Position numbers and translations under genes: made by a program. The notes under the pieces were generated by a model. That model did no database searches, had not been told where the DNA came from, and saw only the letters and a program-made list of their open reading frames with translations. Below, piece after piece: positions 1 through 5,917 of a stretch of DNA of 7,205 bases (positions are counted from its first letter, which is position 1; each line of letters starts with the position of its first letter). The stretch comes from JASHVB01 sp049522565. GTDB lineage: Bacteria; Pseudomonadota; Alphaproteobacteria; Acetobacterales; Acetobacteraceae. The DNA lies in NCBI GenBank assembly GCA_049522565.1, contig JBEKNT010000361.1, positions 1 to 7,205 on the forward strand. The letters run 5' to 3'.

Positions 1-151
1 AGGGCACCTTCCGCCCGGTCTCGTGGAAGTCGAATACCTTGATGCGCGACTTCGACGGGTTGAACACGCCGTAGTTCTCGTACGAGCACGCCATCTCGCA
101 TTGCATGCAGCCGGTGCACTTGGTGGCATCGAGATGCAGGGATCTCATCAT
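1..151 (-). CDS. [4Fe-4S] ferredoxin-type electron-transfer subunit, N-terminus only (AOR-associated type)
   Basis: Only the first 50 codons lie in the window; the gene continues beyond base 1. Read from the ATG at 151, the protein begins MMRSLHLDATKCTGC and carries a complete CxxCxxCxxxC cluster motif (CTGCMQCEMAC), followed by a YENYGVFNPSKSRIKVF stretch. Cys-rich start plus NPSxSRIxV is the pattern of small polyferredoxin subunits (HycB/CooF/AorA-like) that pass electrons to or from tungsten or molybdenum enzymes, especially aldehyde:ferredoxin oxidoreductases. That partner is family knowledge and is not visible here. A second ATG directly follows the first (148). A GGGAG stretch about 10 bases before the 151 ATG favours that start. 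The gene diverges from the phosphofructokinase gene, and an 18-bp perfect inverted repeat begins 54 bases upstream of its start. It could instead belong to another molybdopterin-enzyme electron-transfer subunit. Confidence is high for an Fe-S protein and moderate for the AOR link. Confidence 0.82.
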   Translation of the reverse strand, partial: MMRSLHLDATKCTGCMQCEMACSYENYGVFNPSKSRIKVFDFHETGRKVP

Positions 152-205
152 GGCGTTTTCGCTCCCGCTTTCGCTGACTTCGCCGACCTTGCGGCCCGTG
201 CGCGG

Positions 206-245
206 GCCATGGTCACGATATAGCCGCCTATATCGTGACCATGGC
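206..245. promoter_or_regulatory. Perfect 18-bp inverted repeat, candidate ModE-type operator
   Basis: Arms GCCATGGTCACGATATAG (206-223) and CTATATCGTGACCATGGC (228-245) are exact reverse complements separated by CCGC. No T-run follows on either strand, so an intrinsic terminator is unlikely. The palindrome lies in the divergent gap between the Fe-S subunit (start 151) and pfkA (start 417), which suits an operator. Its core, CGATATAG-N4-CTATATCG, resembles molybdate-regulator boxes: from memory, the E. coli modA operator is CGTTATAT-N8-ACATAACG. A lone ModE-like protein is encoded at 1635-2030. The symmetry is seen directly. Operator function and the identity of the regulator are inferred. 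Confidence 0.6.
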
Positions 246-416
246 AAATACCGGCCTTGGTGGCAAGGTTGAAGCAGGCTGCCGCGCGGGAGAATTCGGA
301 CCTGGAACGCAACTGAAGCGGGACACCGCGCCAACCCGCCGGCGAAATCAGTGGTGCCCCGATGCCGGCAAGGGCCATGATCGCCCGGCAGTTCTCAGCC
401 CGAGGCACCGGAACCC

Positions 417-1505
417 ATGACCTCCCCCAAGACCATCGGCGTGCTTACCAGCGGCGGCGATTGCGCCGGGCTTAACGCGGTGATCCGCGCGGTCGTCGCC
501 CGCGCCGTACTGGGCCATGGCTGGCACGTGCTCGGCATCCGCCAGGGCACCCAGGGCCTGTTGCGCCGCCCGGTGGATGCCATACCCCTCGACCTGCAAA
601 GCGCCACTCCGGGCATGGCGCGCATGGCAGGCACTATCCTCGGCACCACCAACCGCGGCGACCCGTTCGCCTACCCGATGCCGGACGGCAGCCTCAAGGA
701 CCGCTCGGAGGAGGTGATCGAGGGTGTTCGCTTGCTCAACCTCGATGCGCTGATCGGCATCGGCGGCGACGGCAGCATGGCCATCCTGCGTCACCTGGCC
801 CAGCAGGGCGGCATCCCGTTCGTCGGCATCCCCAAAACGATCGACAACGACGTGGGCGCCACCGAGAACTCGGTCGGCTACGACACGGCGGTGATGGTGG
901 CGACCGAGGCGATCGATCGCCTGCAACCCACCGCGGCCAGCCACGACCGGGTGATGGTGCTCGAGGTGATGGGGCGCGACAGCGGCCACATCGCGCTGGC
1001 CGCCGGCATCGCCGGCGGTGCCGATGTGATCCTGGTGCCGGAGATCCCCTACAGCCTCGATGTCATCGCGGCACATATCGCCAAGCTGCGCCAGGGCGCG
1101 CACAACTTCGCCATCGTCGTGGTCGCCGAGGCGGTGCGCGACAACGCCGGCGCACGCGTGGAGCGCCGGCATGCGCTGGGCAACGCCACCTATGGCGGCA
1201 TCGGCCACGTGCTCGGCGAGGCGCTCGCCCATATGACCGGGGCGGAGACACGGGTGACCGTGCTCGGCCATGTGCAGCGCGGCGGCCAGCCGACCTGGGA
1301 CGACCGGCTGCTCGCCTGCGCATTCGGCGTGCATGCCGTGGACCTGGTCGCGCGGGGAAAATTCGACCGCCTGGTCGTCTGGCAGCACCGCCGCGTGGTG
1401 GACGTGCCGCTGACCGCCGCGTTCGAGCCGTCGCACCTGATGGCCGCCGACGACACGCTGGTCCGCACCGCCCGCGGCCTGGGCATCTGCCTCGGCGACA
1501 AATAG
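417..1505 (+). CDS. pfkA: 6-phosphofructokinase (PfkA family, mixed-substrate group III type, probably ATP-dependent)
   Basis: This 362-residue cytoplasmic enzyme phosphorylates fructose 6-phosphate to fructose 1,6-bisphosphate, the committed glycolytic step. The phosphoryl-donor loop TSGGDCAGLN lies at residues 11-20 (the family usually has CPGLN). GGDGS is at 116-120, the catalytic PKTIDND at 139-145 with base Asp143, MGRDSG at 185-190 and the sugar-binding GHVQRGG at 284-290. The two donor-specificity positions, equivalent to E. coli Gly104 and Gly124, are Gly119 and Lys140. Pyrophosphate enzymes normally pair Asp with Lys. A Gly/Lys pair occurs in ATP-using members such as trypanosomal and some actinobacterial enzymes, so ATP is the likelier donor. 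The ATG at 417 has GGA five bases upstream and places the conserved KTIGVLTSGGD at the N-terminus. The gene stands alone, divergent from the Fe-S gene and convergent with the ModE-like gene. Confidence 0.95.
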   Translation: MTSPKTIGVLTSGGDCAGLNAVIRAVVARAVLGHGWHVLGIRQGTQGLLRRPVDAIPLDLQSATPGMARMAGTILGTTNRGDPFAYPMPDGSLKDRSEEVIEGVRLLNLDALIGIGGDGSMAILRHLAQQGGIPFVGIPKTIDNDVGATENSVGYDTAVMVATEAIDRLQPTAASHDRVMVLEVMGRDSGHIALAAGIAGGADVILVPEIPYSLDVIAAHIAKLRQGAHNFAIVVVAEAVRDNAGARVERRHALGNATYGGIGHVLGEALAHMTGAETRVTVLGHVQRGGQPTWDDRLLACAFGVHAVDLVARGKFDRLVVWQHRRVVDVPLTAAFEPSHLMAADDTLVRTARGLGICLGDK

Positions 1506-1573
1506 CTGTCGCGGACCGCAATCACCGGCGGGGCGGGTCGCCAGACAGGCGGGGTTCGGACGGCAAGAATTAC

Positions 1574-1609
1574 CAATCCGGTCATCCCGGATTGCCGGGC
1601 GCTGGCCCG
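1574..1609. terminator. Weak hairpins in the convergent pfkA / ModE-like gap
   Basis: Between the two converging stops, CAATCCGG (1574-1581) pairs with CCGGATTG (1587-1594) around a five-base loop. A five-bp stem, CGGGC/GCCCG, follows (1596-1609). Neither has a T-tract on either side. Position suits a bidirectional termination zone, but sequence support is weak. Confidence 0.3.
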
Positions 1610-1634
1610 CACCAGTTCCGGAACGCCGCCTGCG

Positions 1635-2030
1635 TCAGGTCGCCCCGACCTCCGGGTCGCGCATCCTGGAGGGCTCCGCGTCGGCTCTGATTGCGTTCTC
1701 CAAGGCTCGCAGATCGCGCGCGACCACCGTCCGGGCAGCGGTTTCCATGGTCCGGAAACGGCGGATCACCTCCCGCCCAAACGCCGTCAGTCCGGCGCGC
1801 TTGTCGGCTTTACCCCCCGGCCGGGTCGCGACAACCGGCTGCGCGAACGCCTGATTGAGACTGTCCACCAGCAGCCAGGCACGGCGATACGACATGTCCA
1901 TGGCGCGGCCGGCGGCACTGATCGAGCCGAGTTCGCCGATCAATTCCAACAGCCGGACCTTCCCCGGTCCCAGACGAACCGTATCGCCGAAGTCCAGCCG
2001 CAGGGAGAGTCGTGTTGTCCGGTCGGCCAT
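1635..2030 (-). CDS. Single-domain ModE-like winged helix-turn-helix transcriptional regulator
   Basis: This 131-residue protein matches the N-terminal DNA-binding domain of the molybdate regulator ModE. The family signature LGPGKVRLLELIGELGSISAAGRAMDMSYRRAW runs from about residue 20 to 52, with the helix-turn-helix at about 35-56. A wing region PGGKADKRAGLTAFG (71-85) and a C-terminal helix used for dimerisation in ModE follow. Full ModE (about 260 residues) adds two molybdate-binding MOP domains. These are absent, so metal sensing, if any, must come from elsewhere. The wing is odd: relatives usually have a glycine-rich GGxxGGG run where this protein has KADKR. I chose the ATG at 2030 because the conserved domain starts there. 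The frame stays open to an ATG at 2147, but that extension is proline/serine-rich and unlike the family. No clear ribosome-binding site precedes 2030. The gene converges on pfkA. It may act at the palindrome at 206-245 (inference). Confidence 0.85.
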   Translation of the reverse strand: MADRTTRLSLRLDFGDTVRLGPGKVRLLELIGELGSISAAGRAMDMSYRRAWLLVDSLNQAFAQPVVATRPGGKADKRAGLTAFGREVIRRFRTMETAARTVVARDLRALENAIRADAEPSRMRDPEVGAT

Positions 2031-2205
2031 GGGACAGGCATTACCCGTTCGATCGGATGATACCAACCGCGGTAGCGGATGACTGTCCGGGCTGGGGGCA
2101 AGGATCAATGGCGGCGGCGAGGACTCGCAGCGTGCCGCGCGCGCCACCCTCCCCCCACCGTGCTGTCGCAGCGCGACCTGCTATGAAAACCCCCGCTGCC
2201 ACCCG

Positions 2206-2316
2206 CGTCATGCCGGCCACCGGGTCAAACGCCCGGTGGCAGGCTCCGGCCGGCATCCACGCCTTTCCTTTGTGGGTGCGGCACAGTCGTGGATGCCGGC
2301 GGAGGTCGGCATGACG
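2206..2316. repeat. REP/MITE-like nested palindromic element
   Basis: Outer arms CGTCATGCCG (2206-2215) and CGGCATGACG (2307-2316) pair exactly. Inner arms GCCGGCATCCACG (2249-2261) and CGTGGATGCCGGC (2288-2300) pair over 13 bp. The right half has the familiar form of the short proteobacterial intergenic repeat (TGGATGCCGGC, spacer, CGGCATGACG). The left half carries an extra hairpin in its middle: GCCACCGGG (2216-2224) pairs with CCCGGTGGC (2232-2240). It has no coding capacity. The fold is seen directly. Assignment to a dispersed repeat family is from general resemblance. Confidence 0.65.
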
Positions 2317-2407
2317 GGTTGGCACGGCAGTCGCGACGCCTCCGCCGTTTTCATCTTCGGTGGTGCATCGAGCCGGCCGGTTGGGCCGCAACGCGGACCA
2401 ACGGGCG

Positions 2408-2430
2408 TCTCTCCCGCGCGCTGCGAGAGA
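2408..2430 (-). terminator. Possible weak terminator hairpin after the histidine kinase gene
   Basis: TCTCTC (2408-2413) pairs with GAGAGA (2425-2430) around an 11-base GC-rich loop, 17 bases beyond the kinase stop. No T-run follows in the direction of transcription, so this is a tentative call based on position. Confidence 0.25.
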
Positions 2431-2447
2431 GGTTTCCGGTTGCGCCG

Positions 2448-5400
2448 CTACACCATCTCGATCGCCAGCGCCTCGCGCAACGCGTTCGCCGCCATGCTCA
2501 GTTCGGTATCCAATTCCACCGCCAGCGCGGCGGCGCGGGCGGTGTCGCTGCCGCGGGCGGCCAGCATCAGGGCGCGCAGGCGGGCTTCCAGCGCCGCCAT
2601 GCCGTAGCCGGCGGCCATGCCGACCATGGCGTGCGCCTGCGCCGCCACGTCGTCGCTGTTGCCCGCCTCCATGGCACGGCGCAGGGCGGGCAGCCGCGCC
2701 TGCAAATCGATCAGGCACTCCTCCACCATGCCGCCCAGCATGTCGCCCGGCAGGCTGTTGCGCAGCTCGCCGATGCGTTCGGCCGACAGCACCGGGTTGC
2801 GCGGCGGTGCCGCCGCCGCGCGCATCGCCGCGCTGCGTTCGGGCAGGCCGGGCCACGCCAGCTCGGCTAGTGCGTCCATCAGGTCGGGCAGTGCCACCGG
2901 CTTGCCGAGCAGGCGGTTCATCCCGGCTTCGCGGCACAGCGCATGGTCGTCCGGCGACACGTTGGCGGTGAGCGCGACGATCGGCATGCTGCCGGCCGGC
3001 GACGGCATGGCGCGGATCCGCCGGGCAACGTCGAACCCGCTCATGCCCGGCATGAAGATGTCCATGAACACCAAGTCGTAGGGCAGATCGGCCACTGCCC
3101 GCAGCGCCTCCTGGCCGTCGGTGGCGATATCGACCAGATGGCCCTCGCGGCGGAGCAGGGTGGCGGTGACGAGCTGGTTGGCCAGGATATCCTCGACCAG
3201 CAGGATGCGGGTGCGCGGCAGGATGCGGCGGACCGGCAGATCGGCGCCGGCGGCCGGCGCGCCGTCGGGCGGCGTCGCGATCGGCAGCCGCACCCAGAAC
3301 TCGTTGCCGGCTTGGCCATCGTCGGCCATCCACGGGTCGCAGCCGATTTGGCCGCCCATCAGCGATACGAGCTGGCGGCAGATCGCCAGCCCGAGGCCGG
3401 AGCCGAGCAAACCCTCGGCGCCGGAATCGCCGCCATCCAGGCGCGAGAACGGGCGGAACAGCCGCTCCCGGCCGGCCGGCTCGATCACCGGCCCGCGGTC
3501 GCGCACCGCCAGATGCAGCACCGGCCGGCCGTTCGCGTCCTGCTCCTGCCGGGCCAGCAGGCCGACCGCGCCGGCCTGCCCGAACTTCACCGCGTTGGAC
3601 AGCAGGTTGATCAGCACCTGACGCAGCCGGCTGGGGTCGGCATACAGCTCCCGTGGCAGCCCCGGTGACGCGGCGAGGCCCAGGACGATGCCGCGCTCGG
3701 CCGCCTGCGGACGGAAGATTTCGATCACGCTGTCCAGCAGCCCACGCAGCGCGAACACGCTCGGCCGCAGGCTGAGCTGGCCTGCTTCCATGCGGGACAT
3801 TTCCAGGATGTCGTTGATCAGCCCGAGCAAGGCGTCGCCCGACTGGCGCGACATGTCCAGCAATGCCTGCTGCGCCGGCGACAGGCCGACATCCTGCAAC
3901 AGCGCCAGCGTGGCGAGCAAGGCGTTCAGCGGGGTGCGGATCTCGTGGCTGACGATGGCGACGAAGCGGGTCTTCGCCTCGTTCGCCGCCTCGGCGATGG
4001 TGCCCGCCTCGCGCAACGCATCCTCGGCCTGCTTGCGCATCGTGACGTCGACAAAGAGGGTGACGAAGCCGCCGTCCGGCAGCCGGTTGCGCCGCAGCTC
4101 GATGGTGCGTCCATCCGGCCGGGTGCGCTCGACGATGCCGGTCTGGCCGTCCGAGCGCATCAGGTCCAGGCGCCGCGCCACCTCGTCTTCCACGTCCACC
4201 GCCCCGAACTGCCCGGCTTTCGCCTGCGCGCGGATCATGTCCTCCATCGGCAGGCCGACCCGCAGGATTTCCCGCGGGACACCGGCGACGTCCGGGAAGT
4301 GGCGGTTCCACTGCACCAGGCAGAGCTGCGCGTCCACCATCGCCACGCCGTCGGACATGCCCTCCAGCGTTGCCTCGAGCTGCGCGGTCTTGGCGTCGGC
4401 ATGCGCCTTGGCGACTTCGAGTTGGGAATTGGCCGAGGTCAGCATCGTGCGATCGAACGTCAGCGCCGCCCGCCGCGCGCTGGCCTGCGCCACGGTGCTC
4501 CACAGCATGCCGGCCATGACCGTGATCAGCACGGTGATGCAGCCCGCGAACAGTTCGGCCTCAACGCCCCACGCGTGGGATGGCGCCATCGCCTCGTCGA
4601 GGTCGATCCCGACCACCACGGCGAGTTGGCGCCCGGCAATGCGGCGGAAGGCGTGCACGCGCAAAACGCCGCCCATCATGGAACGGCCGATCCAGATGCC
4701 GTCCGGCGATGCCCGGAGCATGGCAAACAACTGCGAGTCGGCGATCTGGTCGCCCGGGCTGCCGGTCGCTGGTCCGACGATGGCCCGCAGCTTGCCATCG
4801 TCCAGGCCGACCAGTTCCATCAGCGGGGCCGCGCCGAGATCGGCAGCGCGAAACAGGTCCTCGATGGCGCTGACCTGCCAGTCAGCGGCGACGATGCCGC
4901 TGAACGTGCCATCCGCCTGGCGCACCGGGCGCGCCACCCGCATCAGCCACTGGCGCTGGACGGGATCCAGGGTCGCGGGTCCGATATAGGCGTTATCGGC
5001 GCCCTCCGGCTGCTTGATGTAGTCACTCTTCTGCATGCCGCCGAGTTGCTGGCCGTAGACGAAGAAGTCGCGGCCGCTGACATCGGTACCCACCAGATCG
5101 GGCATCGTGGACTGCACGACACGGCCGGTGTTGTCGGCCAGCAGCAGATCGTGGCTGACGTCGGACAGCCCCACGGCGCGATCGCGCCAGGCCGCGAGGT
5201 CGAATTTCCGCGGCTCGACGACCCAGGCGGCGGCCAGGAAGCGCAGCGTCTGGTCCAGGTCGAGAATCTGCCGGTCCAGCAGTTCCTGGAAGCTGTTGGC
5301 CTGATTGGTCACCCGCGCGACGATGCGGGCGGTCGCTTCGTCGTGCTGCGCGTGGATGGCGCTCAGCGTGCCGAACCAGGTGGCGACCACGAGGCCGAGC

Positions 5401-5591
5401 GCCGGCAACAGGATCGCGGCGGCGCGGAACACTTTCCGCGCCCGGCTGTCGGTCTCGGTGCGTTGGGGCGGCAGTCGAATGGGCTGGTTTCCGTCGTATG
5501 GGCGATGGCGCGAGGTGGGGCGCCCTGCGTGCGTGCTTAGCTTGTTCCGGCAGCAGATGACAACCAAATGGTACTTTGACGCGAAAGCCAT
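2448..5591 (-). CDS. Membrane-bound hybrid sensor histidine kinase (PDC/Cache - PAS - HisKA - HATPase - REC - HPt)
   Basis: Numbering from the ATG at 5591 gives 1047 residues. TM1 lies at about 56-76 and TM2 at about 345-367. They enclose a 270-residue periplasmic region with SGRDFFVYGQQ and YIGPATLDPVQRQWLMRVARPV, typical of double PDC (Cache-like) ligand sensors. A short coiled coil (about 385-408) and a PAS domain (about 405-520) follow. The HisKA H-box SHEIRTPLN has His549. The ATPase has N-box LINLLSNAVKFG (660-671), G1 VRDRGPVI (696-703) and G2 GSGLGLAI (730-737). The receiver has Glu800/Asp801, phospho-acceptor Asp844, Thr875 and Lys897. The C-terminal HPt has His987 in AHAMVGMA. G1 lacks its second glycine and HPt lacks the usual lysine after His. 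It probably autophosphorylates and relays His-Asp-His to a regulator not encoded here; its ligand is unknown. The start is uncertain: the first 40-50 codons are poorer in G/C third positions and no ribosome-binding site precedes the ATG, so translation may begin closer to TM1. Confidence 0.93.
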   Translation of the reverse strand: MAFASKYHLVVICCRNKLSTHAGRPTSRHRPYDGNQPIRLPPQRTETDSRARKVFRAAAILLPALGLVVATWFGTLSAIHAQHDEATARIVARVTNQANSFQELLDRQILDLDQTLRFLAAAWVVEPRKFDLAAWRDRAVGLSDVSHDLLLADNTGRVVQSTMPDLVGTDVSGRDFFVYGQQLGGMQKSDYIKQPEGADNAYIGPATLDPVQRQWLMRVARPVRQADGTFSGIVAADWQVSAIEDLFRAADLGAAPLMELVGLDDGKLRAIVGPATGSPGDQIADSQLFAMLRASPDGIWIGRSMMGGVLRVHAFRRIAGRQLAVVVGIDLDEAMAPSHAWGVEAELFAGCITVLITVMAGMLWSTVAQASARRAALTFDRTMLTSANSQLEVAKAHADAKTAQLEATLEGMSDGVAMVDAQLCLVQWNRHFPDVAGVPREILRVGLPMEDMIRAQAKAGQFGAVDVEDEVARRLDLMRSDGQTGIVERTRPDGRTIELRRNRLPDGGFVTLFVDVTMRKQAEDALREAGTIAEAANEAKTRFVAIVSHEIRTPLNALLATLALLQDVGLSPAQQALLDMSRQSGDALLGLINDILEMSRMEAGQLSLRPSVFALRGLLDSVIEIFRPQAAERGIVLGLAASPGLPRELYADPSRLRQVLINLLSNAVKFGQAGAVGLLARQEQDANGRPVLHLAVRDRGPVIEPAGRERLFRPFSRLDGGDSGAEGLLGSGLGLAICRQLVSLMGGQIGCDPWMADDGQAGNEFWVRLPIATPPDGAPAAGADLPVRRILPRTRILLVEDILANQLVTATLLRREGHLVDIATDGQEALRAVADLPYDLVFMDIFMPGMSGFDVARRIRAMPSPAGSMPIVALTANVSPDDHALCREAGMNRLLGKPVALPDLMDALAELAWPGLPERSAAMRAAAAPPRNPVLSAERIGELRNSLPGDMLGGMVEECLIDLQARLPALRRAMEAGNSDDVAAQAHAMVGMAAGYGMAALEARLRALMLAARGSDTARAAALAVELDTELSMAANALREALAIEMV

Positions 5592-5917
5592 CGCTTGCGG
5601 CGGCGGGGCGCGGTCGCCGGCTGGGGCGGGGTCGTGGGCAAGGCGGCAAAGCGCAGCGCAGCGCGCCGGCGCACGGCTGCACCGCCACGCCGTCGCGTTC
5701 CACGCCATTTCCCGCCGCGGCACGCTGGCGGCATGCGCTGCGCTTTGCCGCCCTGCCCCGCTACCCGCTACCCCGACCGGGCAACCTGCCTGCCGCGCGC
5801 GGGCTGCCGCAATCCGCGCGACAGGCTTGCCGCCGCGCCGCACGGATGCGAATGTCCGGCCGCATTCGGAAGGAAGGGCAGCCAGCCGCTTCCCGGTTCG
5901 GTCAATGAGGACGCGTA
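5592..5917. other. GC-rich divergent intergenic region between the kinase and icd
   Basis: No credible gene is visible in these 326 bases; the frames crossing it are arginine/alanine/proline-rich shadows. It must contain the icd promoter and possibly the kinase promoter, but no convincing -35/-10 pair stands out. It holds a long inverted repeat (5636-5758), a tandem CCCGCTA heptamer pair (5757-5770) and, in the icd leader, a small hairpin CGAATG/CATTCG (5849-5868). The icd ribosome-binding site GAGGA lies six bases before the ATG at 5918. Confidence 0.6.
5636..5758. repeat. Long inverted repeat, 25-base arms with one mismatch
   Basis: GGCGGCAAAGCGCAGCGCA (5642-5660) is the exact reverse complement of TGCGCTGCGCTTTGCCGCC (5734-5752). 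Pairing extends outward past one mismatch (5641/5753) to 5636 and 5758. The arms flank 73 bases of GC-rich DNA with no coding signal. This could be a MITE/REP-type element or a large stem-loop in the 5' region of icd. No flanking target duplication is obvious. Confidence 0.65.

Larger units (their letters stand above)
2031..2447. other. Non-coding gap between the ModE-like gene and the histidine kinase gene
   Basis: No credible gene is visible in this 417-base stretch. The open frames crossing it lack family motifs and are out-of-frame shadows. It should hold the promoter of the ModE-like gene near 2031-2110. The best I see there is a GGTAAT hexamer on the minus strand (2040-2045), nine bases before the ATG, with a poorly spaced TTGGTA (2061-2066), which is too weak to call. 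The middle is occupied by a palindromic repeat (2206-2316), and the 3' end of the kinase transcript lies at the right. Confidence 0.6.

Noticed and set aside
206..245. Reading the palindrome as an intrinsic terminator.
   Set aside because: No T-tract on either side, and it lies between two divergent gene starts where no transcript is expected to end.
148..408. Open frame on the minus strand (86 codons) whose TGA overlaps the ATG of the Fe-S gene as ATGA, suggesting translational coupling.
   Set aside because: It shows no recognisable domain, its C-terminus is a low-complexity Ala/Arg/Lys tail, and it runs straight through the perfect palindrome. The overlap is probably chance.
348..1436. 362-codon open frame antisense to pfkA.
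   Set aside because: His/Ala/Gly/Asp-rich translation without motifs, exactly opposite a well-supported enzyme; a GC-bias shadow.
2031..2147. N-terminal extension of the ModE-like protein to the ATG at 2147.
   Set aside because: The added 39 residues are Pro/Ser-rich and lie outside the conserved domain; the 2030 ATG sits at the expected domain start.
2041..4503. 820-codon open frame on the minus strand overlapping the kinase in another frame.
   Set aside because: Arg/Ala/Gly/Pro-rich with no domains, while the kinase frame carries all the family motifs.
3688..5540. Two long plus-strand open frames (3688-4989 and 3945-5540) opposite the kinase gene.
   Set aside because: Low-complexity shadow translations (Ser/Arg-rich and His/Asp/Gln-rich) with no recognised fold, in a region explained by the minus-strand gene.
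5757..5770. Tandem CCCGCTA heptamer pair.
   Set aside because: Only two copies in GC-rich DNA; too short to call a meaningful repeat.
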